Shown piece by piece: positions 40,841 through 53,393 of a stretch of 64,000 nucleotides of DNA. This DNA comes from Tilletia caries. Its lineage: Eukaryota > Basidiomycota > Exobasidiomycetes > Tilletiales > Tilletiaceae. Numbering within the stretch: position 1 is the first letter of the stretch; each line of letters opens with the position of its first letter. Both the position numbers and the translations under genes were made by a program. The notes beneath the pieces were generated by a model, which ran no database searches, was not told the DNA's origin, and worked only from the letters and a program-made list of their open reading frames with translations. The stretch is from contig JALUTQ010000030.1 of assembly GCA_032718865.1 (NCBI GenBank), positions 682,001-746,000 on the forward strand. Direction: 5' to 3'.

Positions 40841-42556
40841 ATGAGCAGCACGAAGTCCCGGCAAATTAAGCGCAAGGCTGCGCGAAAAGAGCGTCGCGCT
40901 GCGCGCGGAGCTCCCATACCATCACCCGAACCTGATCCGATGAAGCTGCCTGACGCCAACACCTTCAAGCGGCTGCGCGGCAGAGCGCGCCAACGGCGGA
41001 AGAAACGATTCCAATCCGGCGTCATTTCTCACAGACGCAGGATGGTCGTCGCCAAGATTCGGTGCCTTTGGAACATTGCGCGAGCTTCGGTCTTCCGACC
41101 AAAAAAGAATCAACATCGCAGCCTGCCAGCAGAGGACGCCCCGCGAAAACGTAGTAGATTCATCGCGGACGAAGCTGAGGAATCCGGGGAGGAGGGAACC
41201 ACCGAACGGCCCGAAGCCGATTACGAAACTGACGCGAATAAAGAGGGTAATTTGCGAAACTTTGTCACCAAGGACCGGAGTCGGAGAGGCAAGCGTCCGA
41301 TGACATCGATCTACATGCAGTCAATGCGGTGAGTGTGTTGGTGACTCGGTGCCAGACCCAGCTTGCATTTCAGTTTTGACCGATGAATGAGTTTCATTTT
41401 CCATACCTCGGATCCTTTAGAGCTCCACCAGGTGTTGGCCTGTCTGGGATGGAGAGGTACCTCCGAATTCCCACCCACGAGGAGACAGTTGCCCAAGCAC
41501 TTTCTGCGTTCACAGTTTCACACCCACCCCAAACATGAAACGTAGGGAGGACCGTCCCAGCAAGCAGCGTCGACCCAGCTCCGCCCGGAAGCGATGTTAG
41601 CCCGGAGTCCGGAGGGCTGTCGCTCTGCTTAGTGGTCAGTGCCTCTTCCTTACTCTTGTCTTGCTCTCCCTTCCCAGAGCTGACATGATTTTCTCTATCC
41701 CGCGCAGTGCAATTCAACTCACTCCTCCCAGTGCTCCCACCCCAGGGCAGCAGCAAACAACGAGGGTCAAGCGCGCAATCTGATGGGGCAGCTGCCGCCG
41801 GAGACGTGCTGGGGTTCCACAAAAGGCAATCGACACGATAAAAAGCTTTGCAGATGCGCGTGTAAGCTACAGGTGGATAAGTGGGACAAGCAGGGCATAA
41901 TGGAGTGCTCGAAGGAGGAGAGTGTCATCATCATTCAGCTCATTTCTCGGCATTTTAACGAAACAGACATCAGCGAAGGAGCTTGCGAGCGGTACCACAC
42001 GGACATACACACCTGGACATGCGCTTCCCTGGCCTTTCCCTTGTCCCGCTTTTTGATCTGCAAGCACCTGTTGAGCCTCCTACCAACGATGACCAAGCCG
42101 GAGCTGCGCAGCATGAAGCGGCATCGACAGCGGCCGTATTGGTCCCATCCGGTCATCACCGCGACGCTGCAGACCTTGGCGGAGACATCGGACACTGGTG
42201 AGAGGGCGAGCACAGAAGCAGGAAGCGCGGTCGACCGAGAGGCACCATTCGTCGATGAGGAAGAGGACGTCCAGGGCGGGGGAGGACCGACGGATGACGA
42301 CAACGACGGTCCAGTTGCAGAGTGGGATGTAGGAGATGAGGACGAGGAGCAGGAACTCTCTGTCGGCGGACGCTTCTCCCAGGCTCGCGACATGGTGAAG
42401 AGGATCCTGGCGCTGCTAGACCGCGAGCAGCCATTTGGGTCCAGGGCTTTCATCGACCATTTCTGGAACACAAACGGTCGAAATCGGCACCTGCTTCGAG
42501 ACGTAGACACCAGGCTGAACGCGGCACGCGCACACACAGCCTCGCACCTGGATTAA
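40841..42556 (+). CDS. SWIM-domain transposon-type protein lacking a DDE domain
   Basis: Exon 1 runs from the ATG at 40841 to 41330, ending at gtgagt. It starts MSSTKSRQIKRKAARKERRAARG and has ANTFKRLRGRARQRRKKRFQ and an acidic stretch (EESGEEGTTERPEADYETD). An exon from about 41421 reads PPGVGLSGMERYLRIPTHEETVAQAL and meets a stop at 41537. A later frame from about 41708 to 42556 reads RYHTDIHTWTCASLAFPLSRFLICKHLL, a SWIM-like WxCxxxxF..SRFLICKH motif, followed by an acidic linker and ALLDREQPFGSRAFIDHFWNTNG. How the exons join is unresolved. The C-terminal part resembles the tail of MULE-type transposases without the catalytic core. Confidence 0.55.
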
Positions 42557-44260
42557 AGGCCAGCATCCCGCATCGATGTATCTGAAGGGGACAGATAGAA
42601 TCTAATATTGATCAGTCTTCAGTGCATTGATTTTGGCTGCGATACTGGCTTAATGACCTTCATTGTTGTAATTGCAAGTCATTCGCACCGCCCGCACGTC
42701 TTGAATGGAGTAGTGTGTTTGAAACTCTCACTGTCTGTGAACAGAGCATAGAGAGACTGTGGTTTACTGAGGTAGAAAGGTCAGAAGGAGGTTAAGACTC
42801 AAGGACCAAAGGGTAATGAAAGAAAGCGTCAGCTACCCGGTTCAATAGTTCGATGGTCCATGGTCATTGGTTTTGACTGATACCCGTCACTCGCACTGTA
42901 AATGAGGAAGATGCATGGGTGCTTGTTAGGGGATGTGATTGATACGCTCAAGGGTTGTCGTCGGATCATGAAGAGTATAAGGTAGGAACAAAGAATATGA
43001 GTACAGGGAGGATGCTGAAAAAAGATCAAGGTCAGCCGCTGCTTACAGGTCAGACGTAATAAAATCACGACGTGACTTGAGCAAGCATACATCACCTGTC
43101 GACGCTAATGTATGGGTTGATGGCCGATTGTCATGGTACATGGACCAGCGACGAGAATTGGCAGAGTGCGGGAGTCAGGGTGTGCGTGCGCAATGCGCAG
43201 CAATATATGAGCGAATATACCTGTCTGTTAGAGATCAAAGAAAAAGGCGGAAGGGAAAGCAAGCGGAATCAATACTGGTAGAGCATGGCAGGTATTATGC
43301 AGAGCGGCATAACTCACGACGCGAGCGGCAGGCCGGCAGGACGGAGACGCAGCAGCGGGGGGGGGGGGCGACAGGGCAGACAAGACGGAGAGGCAAAGCC
43401 GAACGACGCGTCTGGATGCCGAAGATCCCTGATGGAAGGCAAACAGAATGAAAATAATGTGGAACACAGAGATTGACGCGTCAGCAAAGTGATGTGATCT
43501 CTGTTTGATGGTCTGGATCATGAATGCTACTCACACTGATACGCACGACAGCAGGCAGGCAGCGCAGACAGGGGCACGTAGACGATGCGCGGCATGCCTA
43601 GCCGGAGAGGAGCTCGAAGACGTGGTGGAGCACTGACAAGCAAGCAGAAGAGGAGCGGATGCATGGGTCAGAGACAGTGAAGCAGAGGCCAGAGCATGAA
43701 TCAGACGCATCACGCACGCAGCCCATGTACTCACTGATAAAGTCCATATTGCGGAGCGAAGGATTGTGCAGGCAGGTAAGAGGCGGTGTGCGGTGTGGCC
43801 GTGTGGGTGAGGGCGAGAGGGGAAGTGGGGGCGAGGATGATGCGGTGAAGACTGATCATGAAGATCACGTTGATCATGCGGTCATAGGGTCAACGCTCGA
43901 TGATCACTGCCACGCGCTCCCGGATTTTCTGAGGGACGCGCTGCATTCCTTTGACATTCAGGAGAGCTTGATAATGCGACCCACAATTTCTAATTTGTAT
44001 TATTCTCCTTCCCTTCCCTGTTTGCCCGTCTGCCTGCTGTCGTCCGTTATCATCACATCTTCCAGTTGTCATCAACCCGTGATCGTCTGCTGCAGTCCTT
44101 ACGGTTTCACTTGGCCTCGTCCGGATGCGCTCGCTGCCATTGATGTTGAGTCTTGAGAAGAGTGATGAATGATCGAGACGCGCATGGATGTGTCCAACAG
44201 CATTCACCGCTGCCTCTTTGCCGGCTGTCCTGACTCGCGAGGAAAGGCACGCGTGGACTG
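42557..44260. other. no confident gene
   Basis: Short ORFs only. G runs occur at 43355-43370. Acagatgag/gcaggcaggc type low complexity lies at 43540-43700. A plus ORF at 43659-44156 and minus ORFs at 43228-43521 have no domain. Confidence 0.4.
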
Positions 44261-44958
44261 TAAGGATCTTCCCGGAGTAGATCCCCGGAGCCCGGACTCC
44301 GGGGCGACGCTCCGCTCAGCTCCGTCTGAGATCTGGCCAGCTCCGCGCTCCGCAAAATTTCTGGTGATCAGCTGGCGAGCACTCCGTGCTCCGTCGAAGT
44401 TGCGGTTGCGCGCAAGAATCTACTCCGTGCTCCGTACATTTTTTACAGGCGGGCTCCGTGCTCCGCAAAATAGCTCCGCGGACTCCGGGTTACTCCAGGG
44501 TGTCATGAAATGAGTCCAACATGGGCTCAGGAGAAGGTCAAATCTCATCGAAACAGTTCAATCGCAGCTTTGGAAGTCTATATCATTTCTTTCCAAGGGT
44601 TTACTGCCCTCAAAATGCTGAAATACACAGTATTTCGACCTGATTCGGCCGAGAAATCCCTCAAAGACCGGTCACGTGACTCAGTTTTGACCATCACGTG
44701 ACTCACTTCGCCATCCCCGGAGTTCGACGGACTCCGGGATCTGCTTCGTACTCCGGGGTTTTTTTTTGACAATGCAAGCAAACTCACTCCGCGCTCCGGG
44801 GAGTTACAGCCATACCTTCGCGGAGTAGCTCCGCAAATCTAAAGCTAGTAAAAAACGCACAAATCTTGCTCCGTGCTCCGTACCCGTGCAGAGCGTCCCC
44901 CGGAGTCCGCGGAGCTCCGGGAAATGCTACTCCGGGGCCTACTCCGGGAAGATCCTTA
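44261..44958. mobile_element. complete D-family hAT-type element, 698 bp
   Basis: The ends are TAAGGATCTTCCCGGAGTAGATC and the complement ending CTACTCCGGGAAGATCCTTA. The heptamer gcgtgga lies before it (44251-44257, two bases short of the end) and directly after it (44959-44965), fitting an old 8-bp duplication. It contains two gtcacgtgac-type motifs (about 44673-44702). It is the empty reference copy for the nested element at 28725-29669. No coding capacity. Confidence 0.85.
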
Positions 44959-46373
44959 GCGTGGAGACTACACGGGTATCTGCTGTACTACTGAGTACTG
45001 TGAGTCTGCGGAGGTGAAGGAACAAGGATGTGAGCGTAAGCGAAAATGTGTGATGGGATCATGGGGGGAAATCAGATAGAGTTGATCATCAATGACTGCA
45101 ATCTACAAATAGACAGTTTTCAGTAATGGTGAGTGTTCCACAATGCTAAACCAAACAGGAGCCACTCTTGCTGAACGCTGAACGCCGAATGCGACTCCCG
45201 ACCGCTTGAATAGCAGCCTTGCGAATGATGCCTGACAAGTGACACATCCTTAAGACAGTACAGTCTGCAGAAGGGTGCCCCATGATCGCATGATCCAACA
45301 CCTCGACCAGCCTCGTCGGACAATGTTTGTGCATCCAGTTATCGATTGGTTGGTGAAGCGGTGAAGACTGAAGCCGGAAGAGAGGATCGAGCCGAAGTAT
45401 GTAGGAGGGATGAAACATGGCTCTGGTAAAAAGGAAGGCGTCGAGGGACGAGCCGGCGTAAAAGGGAGACGCTGAAGAGGGGGGAAAGGGGGAGGTTTCA
45501 TTGCCGAACAAGAAGAAGGAGCAGGGCAAAAGAAGATCAAATCAATCAGGTCTCAATCTATGAGCAATGAAGAGTCGAACAAGGGTTGTGGAGGACGAAT
45601 TCTTAAGTCAGTCAGTCATTCTGGGTCTAGCACTGCCGGTCTGGACTCTGGGGAGGAAAGATGTGAGCAGTGGCATTCAGAAGCCCCCAAATGCAAGAGA
45701 CCAAGAGCAAAGCAGGCAAAGCAGCGACAGATACCTGCACGGCAGGCCATAGAGCGAGCCGGTAGAGTCAGGTCCTTGACGCCTAGACATGTGTGGTGAC
45801 TGACTGAGGTGGGGCGGTGGGCGTGAAAGGAAGGGAGCTAGCCTGTCGTGCGCGGTGCGGATGAGCAATAAGGCGTCTCGAATTTCAATTTGGCTTTGTG
45901 TTGCTTCGTTACAAACAAATGAAACCCCGCATCCCGCCTAATTAAGGGCGCCGGCACCCGCGCACAAGCGTGAGACGGCGCTAATTTGTTTTTGATTTAA
46001 AGCTCACTTGACATGGCTTTATCCGCTGTAATGTGCGGACAACAAAGCTGAGACTAGGCGGTCTCTCCGAGCGGTTTGGATATGCGGTGGCCAACGAAGC
46101 AAACATCTGTCTTAGCTTAGCACATCTAGCGGGGAAACCCTCTTGATGGAGGGACATGCTGGCGAAAGTAGCGGGCCATGTCCTTCAATTCATAGCGGTC
46201 GATAGCAGGCTTGATAGCGGGGAAGCGCCCATGTTTAGCGGACGTTTGTGCATAGTTAACGGCTGATGTGGGATGTTTTGAAGGGCAATCACAGGTGCAA
46301 ACGGATGGTCTGGGATAAATCTTAGCGGCCATTTCTAGGCCCTAAAGGTCATTCACGGAAACGTAGCGGAGAT
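44959..46373. other. no confident gene
   Basis: Minus-strand frames at 45146-45529 (PIDNWMHKHCPTRLVEVLDHAIMG) and 46126-46332 (AIDRYELKDMARYFRQHVPPS) look partly protein-like but have no known domain and no clear splice partners. The stretch 46100-46330 repeats agcgggg/agcggcc/agcgga words. Confidence 0.3.
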
Positions 46374-46556
46374 TCACCGGTTTCCCTCCTCTGGAAGATC
46401 TTCTCCCTGAAGCTCGTCGTCCGAGGCAGCAGACTCTGCAGCGATTGTCGCTGCAGTGCGCTTGCGCGCGGAAGCGCCTTTTGCTGGGCTGGAAAGTGGA
46501 GTGTTGTCTGGCGTGGGTCCCTGGGGTACATATGGAGACTTCTTGGCCTTGGCCAT
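46374..46556 (-). CDS. short basic/acidic ORF, possibly a first exon
   Basis: An ATG at 46556 opens 60 codons: MAKAKKSPYVPQGPTPDNTP, then KGASARKRTAATIAAESAASDDELQGEDLPEEG. The Lys/Ala/Ser-rich start followed by acidic residues looks like the N-terminus of a nuclear protein. It stops at 46374 without a splice donor being evident. Its function is unknown. Confidence 0.35.
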   Translation of the reverse strand: MAKAKKSPYVPQGPTPDNTPLSSPAKGASARKRTAATIAAESAASDDELQGEDLPEEGNR

Positions 46557-47396
46557 GATGATGAAGAGACCAGGAAGATCAAAGGGAAGAGGGATGGATG
46601 AGTACGGGGCACGAGACTATGAGTGGAGACTGGAGAGCGCAGAAGGAAGAAAAAAGGAAGGGTTCTGTACGCACCTATTTGAGCGCTCCACAAGTGGCAG
46701 TGCAGGCGAACCGCGAGAGCTGCACAAAGGAGGGTCAGGTTTGAACATGCATTCAGACGCGTCAGCTACGCACTCACCAGCGCTTCAACGACCATTCAGC
46801 TTGTCCTGCGCCGTCAATGAGTCGATGCTCGGGTTCGGTGGTGCAGGCGTCCTGCGTTCGTGTATTCTGCTGAAATAAAGGATGGAGTCAGATGCAATCA
46901 GGTTCTGTGCAAGATCTTGACACAGACAATACTGACCCGGGAAGCTGCAGACCTGCGGCATGCTCAGAACCCAGTCAATACACCGCTCCGTGGTCCTGCA
47001 GCTGTGTATGGTGTCAGCTAGTGGCTCACCGTGCAACCTTGGTGGTGAAACGGTGGATTGGTGGTCATCCTGATCCTGTGCAGGCTTGTGGTGGTTCTGC
47101 AGCTGAACAAACCGAAGGACAACCACCTCTTTTGATCTTCTCGAGTCTCGACAACGGACATCAACCAGCAGCAGTCAGCACACACATCGGCTCACCCTCG
47201 CCGCTCGCGCATATCAGACTGACCATACTCACAGGCCAGACACCGGCAAGATGCCGAAGGGAGGAAGGAGGAAAGGGCTGTCACTGGACGAGGAGAGATC
47301 GCTACTGGGTAATGGTGAGCGTCTGCTGAGTGCGAAGACGAGGTAATCTCTGGAGGGCCCTGAGCATGCTAACCATTTTTTTCGCTACTCGTCCCC
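46557..47396. other. no confident gene upstream of the transposase-like gene
   Basis: Short ORFs on both strands without domains. This stretch would contain the 5' region of the gene starting near 47400. Confidence 0.3.
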
Positions 47397-50300
47397 TTGT
47401 CCTTCCTCCTCAGATTCCGCCTCGTACTGCAGGGCCCGGATCGACTTGCGCAGTGCCGAGTGTGCCCGGAGCGAGACGGACATCCGATCAGCGTCGCCAA
47501 GGTTCAGCAGCATCGGGATTCGCTCATGCACCAAAGACGCGTGCTCGACGACGCGCGTTCTGCGGTGCGACGAGATGCAAAGCCTGCTGCTGCTGAGCCC
47601 GGACCCGAGCCCCCTGCTATACTGGGGTCGGGCTCAGCCACCGTCGATCACGAGCATACCATCGTCGACGACGAGCCAGTTTCTCATCCCACTCACCACT
47701 GCCTCGTTTCGACCCCCAACCCTCCCAATGCGCCCCGTGCCGGTTCCCAATCGCATCAATGAAGCCATGAAACTGCATCATCGCGGATCCCTGCAGCCGC
47801 TATCGATGTGGACGGCAGACACTGTGGTGGAAAGCGAAAGCGACGGAGAGGAGGAGCTTGTGGAGAGACTTGCCAGTGAGATTTCCATCATCAACTTGGC
47901 AAGTTCCGAACACGAGGACTGGTCACCTTTCCCAAGCAAGCAATTGAGTGTTGCTGTGGAGAACGAGGCCGGAGGCCTGACCTATAGGCTACAGCGTAGG
48001 TACTGACGCGCGCTTTGTGGGAATTCCCCACAGACCTTGTATGCCCTTCTCATCTGCCAGAACCCTCGCCACATCATGTCCGTGCAGCATCAGCAAATGA
48101 TCCTATCATTCGTCAGGGCAGCAGTTCACTCTTACGCAAAAGGAGCCCGGCAGGACGGTGTTCCATCCCAGAAGGCGTTGGAAGTATGCCGAAGGCAGCT
48201 GCGCGCGACTCTCGATGCCCCTCCCCTTAAAGAGATCAGCAGCGGCTCCGGCAATATTTTCTTCTGCTCATCCATTGCGGCAGCCATAGCACGAGTAAGT
48301 ATATCTCCTCTGCATCGTGGAAGTCCATAGGCATAAGGGCATAAGGCACAGATCTGAGCTGAAAGTTTCTATCATTAACCAGGACTTTGCCAACCCTTCC
48401 GCCCGCTCAGCGATGGTCTTTTATCCTCGCCAGACCGCCACAATTGGAACCTTCCAAGATGCAGCATTTTTTCACACGTTGGCAGGCACTCTATCCGAGC
48501 CATGTGTAGTGACGCCAAATGGGTCGGCATACTTCGTGGAAGAGGTGTTGTCCCTCAACGACGGCCGCGCGGTTGTTGCCGATCGGTGGGTATTGAAGGA
48601 GGGCGGAAACGTGTTCGGCGACGGTTATCGCGCCGACAACGCGGCGCCTTTGCAGCGACAGGAGCGAGTAGAGTTTGCAGTGAGTGAGATCCGGGGACAT
48701 CACCCTGCCCGGGAGCATCGACACTTCCTGCGTCAGGGAGACCGCCCTCTATTTTCGGTCCCAATTCTCATTCAATGCGATGATTTGTCTGGAGCACGGA
48801 GCAAAAAGTGGAACCCTCACATCCAACTGAGCTTTCAAAACGGTGCGCTCACGCCTTCGGAACTTGTTCGCGAGACCAACTTGTACCTCTTTACCGTCAC
48901 AAACTCCGCAACCTCTCTGGAATTGATGGCCGAATTCGTTGTGCAACTGAAGTGAGTCAGCCACACTCCTTTACTCTCTGTCCTTCTCCTTCTACTTAAC
49001 AGTCGTGATGTCTCTCCTATTTGATGGACAATGACAGGGATAGCTTCCAAACACCTTTTCACGTGTGGGACTCCGTGTTTCGAAGGACTGTTCTCGTACG
49101 GCCTTTTCCCCTTCTGCTTCTCGCCGGACGCCGACAACGTGATGGCATCAGAGCTATGCTCTCACGTCGGCACTGGCAACAATGCACGCCCGTGTAGGAT
49201 TTGCAAGTACGGAGGGACAAAAGCATACAAGAACTCCGCTGAGGGATTGAAGACGATGTTTAAGGTCAGTCGAGTTCATAAATCTCATGGGTCCTGTTCC
49301 TGTTCTGTCTGCTCATTGTTGATTGCGTATGGAATATGGATATGCCATCCTCAGATTGGACCGGAGCGCACATCCGCAGACACGATCGATGCTCTATCAG
49401 GATTGGTGAAGATTGCCGTCGAAGGAAAGTCGACCGAGTACTTCAGTCACCAAAGTTCATCTGGCGCCAAAGACGTAATGTGGAGGAGGTCACCGACATC
49501 TTATTCGAACTGCGTCGTATCCTTTCCGGAAAGGTTCCCAGTCATCCCAGGACACCGGCTCGCAAGCAAACTAAAGCAGACATCCTTCAGGATGTTCAGA
49601 CTGAAGCCACCGCACTGCAGTCGTGCGAGTGGTACAATGCTCTCCTTACACTATCAGGTGAGTAAGCAGGCGCGTGCGGCGTGCCTCAACTCTCTTCTCT
49701 CAACCATCCTGCGGCCTCATCTTCTGATCATCCTTCTCACCTTCATAGACGTGTGTGGCTTTGCGGTCCATGCTCAAAGTCCAGTGGAATGTCTGCATAC
49801 GCTTTGGCTCGGCCCTGTCAAATATCTGGCAATTGCGACGGTACACATGATGGACAAAGACCTGCTTCGAACACAGCTCGAGGCGCTGGACACCGACGGT
49901 CTCGAATGCGGTTCTGTTTTACGAGCAAAATATCTTCTCGACCATGTTGTGTCTCTTACAGGCAAGGAGTTCAAGCTGCTTGCGCAGTCAATGCCTGCGG
50001 CTCTACCGCCTCTCGTGCACAAAACCCAGGTCTCACGGCGCCTACAGGATGCATGGGCTGCTGTCGGGCGCATGGCAAAGGTAATCTGTGCGCCATCCAT
50101 TGCTCGAAACCAACTTGATGCGCACATTGTGAGTGTTGGGTGCCAAGCTCGAGTGAACAGAGTGGTGCATGACAAACGAGTAGCATGCTAACGTCTAACT
50201 GCTGATTCGATGGATCGCGTTCGCAGAAGGAAGTCGAAGCGGCAAGCATCGGTCTGTACCGAGCTCTAAGTTTCGTTTGCCCGCTATCATTGGCATCGAA

Positions 50301-51707
50301 GCCCAAGTTTCACATGCTCGCCCACTTAGCGGATAACGTGAGGCGATTTGGTCCATCCAGCAACTTCAACACGGAGCGTTTCGAGGCATTTAATAGCCCA
50401 ATTCGCGAGGCCTCAGTCCACTCAAATCGTCAGGCTCCTTCAAAGGACATTTTGACGCGGCTCTACGATCAAGAGCTCGTCAGACATATCATCAATGGAG
50501 GAGAATGGGTAGAGAAAGGAGCCATCAGGAAGACAGGAAGGCATCATACCGCGTCCTGGACTTCTCCCAGAGTGGGGAAAGCAAGGTGCTGATGCAAAAG
50601 TGGGGGCTTCAATCAGTCAAACAGCGTTTATCTCCCGGTGATTTCTGATGACTGAGCACTGCTGAGACCTGAAGGGGACTCAATTGGAACAAAGACACTC
50701 TGACATTCCTTGCCTTTGCCTCTCTTTCCTTTCCCTGCGTAGGGAACGTCAAGACATCATCTCCTGCTCAGTTCAGGAAGATCTTCCAAGGAGAACAGTT
50801 CCGAGCGCAAATTGTCGGGCCAGACGCGGAAACAGATCTTTCCGACGAGATGTTTGAGCAGTGTTGCCAGGTATGCTCTCTCAGTCAGGACGTGTGTAAG
50901 ATTGACACTCATGACCTGGCTCAGGTAGAGCAAGACGCCGCCTCTGTGAGTAACGTCCTCTGTCTCGTTCTCATTTGAGCTCGAGGAGGAAAAGGATATT
51001 GATGTTTTCCTTCTTCAAACGATTGATTAGGCAACGATGGGCAAGATCAAGTCGATACGGAAAGGAAGAAATCGTCAGGATCTTATCTTTGTCCAGCTCC
51101 AGCTACTCGAGGACGCAGGCTGGTCTGGCAAATGGGACATGCGACAGATAATTGCCCGGGGTAGAGAGGTTGTTGTGCGCGCATCGGTAAGTAATTTGTA
51201 GCCACCAGCATCAACTTGCTCTGTCCAATTGCTGATCGTCTTTGCATTGCACTTCAAAAGCGGATCATTGTGAAAGTCAACGTGGTTCATGATTGCATTC
51301 ATCACAAGTGCCAAATGAACGCGGCAGGCAGGCGGATCATGCAAGAGCGGAAAGAAACCAACATCACAGCACCAGCGGTCCAGCATGTTGAAAGTCGAGG
51401 ACATCAACATTTTCTGCTCAATCATCATCTTCTTCGTTATCCCTCAGTACGTTTTTCCAGTCACTTCCGTCCTCACCGCCACCGCGACTTTGGGGTCGAG
51501 GCTACCGCTGAAATCGGAGCAGATCAAGTGCGGCAATTCCGAGTGTCGAAGGCGGCCAAGGCAAACAGAAAAGCGACAGCTGCCAAACGTGGTCAAGCAG
51601 CGAATGAAATCAGTGACGACTCGGCCGACGGCAACTCTGAAGATGACGACGAAGAGGAGATGGACCATGGTGTCGTGGATACGCAGTCTATGGACATAGA
51701 CACATGA
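47397..51707 (+). pseudogene. multi-exon transposase-like gene of a basidiomycete repeat family, probably frameshifted
   Basis: At least nine exons separated by short GT-AG introns can be followed: about 47430-47995, 48035-48294, 48370-48953, 49039-49265, 49355-49662, 49750-50128, 50227-50590, 50743-50871, 51033-51188 and 51262-51707. Landmarks in order: CRVCPERDGHPISVAKVQQH; CDDLSGARSKKWNPHI; LVRPFPLLLLAG then ASELCSHVGTGNNARPCRICKYGGTKAY (Cys cluster); SPVECLHTLWLGPVKYLA; KPKFHMLAHLADNVRRFGPSS; FNTERFEAFNSPIREASVHSNRQAPSKDI (given in parts here); VVHDCIHHKCQ; and an acidic tail (SEDDDEEEMDHG). Proteins with this motif order are, to my knowledge, highly repeated in basidiomycete genomes and look transposon-derived; I cannot name the family. 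Frame changes near 49120 (an apparent 4-bp insertion) and 49480 suggest decay. Confidence 0.6.
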
Positions 51708-51874
51708 AGATGCCTCTTAATCCTATATCTCATTGTCTTATTGACCCTTTGTGAAAATTGAAAATTGAATTGTGAAGATTGGGCATGTGGACAGTTTCTG
51801 GATGATCTGCTGAAGGTTGCGCATGTATATGACTTCTGGGCAATCCCCAAGGACCCTTTCTGGATCGTCTGAGG

Positions 51875-53147
51875 TAAGGATGTCGACCATCTCCGCGACT
51901 TTTTCTCCGCCGTCAGCCTCGGAGACGCTCGCGGAGACGAGCCAATCTCCGCGGAGACCTCCTTTCCGCCGGTCATTCATCGCGGAGGGAGATGTTCGTT
52001 CGGCTAAGCTGCCTGGAAAATAGCGGAGGGAGATGCTTCAGCTTGCTGCCAAAATCGCGGAGTTGCGGAGACGCTCGGCAAAAGGACCATCTCCGCGGCA
52101 TCTCCGGCGTAACTCCGCGTCTCCGCTACTAAGTGATTCGTCTCCGTGGAAACCCCATGAAACTCCATGAAACCGCATGAGACTCTGGAGTTTCAGCGGA
52201 GTTTTTTCGAGTCTCATCGATTGGAGAAAAGTCTCAGGTCACGTGCGGGAGTCTCAGGTCTGGGACAGGTCGCCGATCCTGGCCCCGGGCTAATCTCCGA
52301 CGCACCCTCACCGCTCCCTGATGCCGAATCTTCTCCAGCTTCTCCTCCAGAACGGTCAAGCCGTCAAGGAAGGCTTCTATTAGATCTATGATGCTCAAAA
52401 GAAAGATGCAAATGATCAGAGTAGTCGTTGGATCGTCGAACTTGAGGGAGATGAGTCACTTAGCACTTTAGCAGCGGAGGAAGAGATCTGGCGCTGGACT
52501 TTTTTTCGCACCGGCAACCTCGGTGAATGTCGAGCGGCTTTTCTCGAAGGCTGGGCACCATATGCCATATGCCCACATCACACCACTTCGTCACCATATG
52601 CCATATGCCCACATCACACCACTTCGTCACCAACTGAAGGTGGTAGTAGTTTTGAGAAATCGGCGGCTATGGCAGGACCCTCAAAGCGTATACGGACGGA
52701 TGCTGACGAGACCGAAATATGAACGAATGGGAATTCCGATGAGGAGGTTTTCGGAACGCGAGAAGTAGATGCGTTAAAGAGACTTGTGACTGTTTAAAAT
52801 TTCAACTGCAAATGATTTTCGATTGATTTTGATTCGCGGAGACAAGTCACTTAGTAGCGGAGACGCGGAGTTACGCCGGAGACGCCAAAAAAATCGCGGA
52901 GGGAGATGCTGTATGAGGAGGGAAGTCTCTAGCGGCCGCGGAGGGAGACGCTCAGCCCCTACAGTTTCAAACGCGGAGACGGAGATGCCGTCAGAAGACC
53001 TAGAAAATGGCGGAGTTAGGCCGGAGCTCCGTGAAATCTCCGCAGCAAACATGGAGAGGAGACGGAGCTCCGGGAAAGTAGCACGGAGACGTCGCGGAGA
53101 CGTGACGGCGGAGAAAATCTCCGCGGAGATCTCCGTCGACATCCTTA
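51875..53147. mobile_element. 1,273-bp hAT element (K family) with exact 8-bp target duplication
   Basis: The ends are TAAGGATGTCGACCATCTCCGCG and the complement CTCCGTCGACATCCTTA. GTCTGAGG lies directly before (51867-51874) and directly after (53148-53155). The arms repeat cgcggagacg/gcggagggagatg words. The middle encodes a remnant of a hAT transposase dimerisation domain, which directly supports the hAT assignment. The left breakpoint of the 8.1-kb tandem duplication falls inside it at about 52048, so the second copy lacks the first 173 bp. Confidence 0.9.
52499..52768 (+). pseudogene. hAT transposase C-terminal dimerisation remnant
   Basis: The frame reads FFAPATSVNVERLFSKAGHH, matching the PATSxxxERxFSxAG signature of the hAT C-terminal dimerisation domain. 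A 36-bp direct duplication (52556-52591 and 52592-52627) repeats MPYAHITPLRH, then LKVVVVLRNRRLWQD follows, as in the leucine-rich end of the domain. The rest of the transposase (BED finger, RNase-H-like core) is absent. It lies inside the K-family element. Confidence 0.8.
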
Positions 53148-53393
53148 GTCTGAGGCATTGGCGATCTGCAAATCGTCTTGTTGAGAATGATCGCGTCCCG
53201 GATGATCCGCGCCCCGCGGATCTGTCCTCCGGACGATCCACAGACAGCCAAACCTCCCTGCTATTCAGGGATCGCCGAGGAAGGTTGGCGGTGTATTGCT
53301 GATCTCTTCACTCCTCCCCGTCTACTCATCCTTCAGTCAAGAACATCTTACTTTCTCCTTCTTGTCTTCAATGACAGGTTCCATTACTCCTAA

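Noticed and set aside
42557..46373. candidate tRNA or other structured RNA genes
   Set aside because: No sequence with a full cloverleaf and A/B boxes could be found by eye; a dedicated tRNA search would be decisive.
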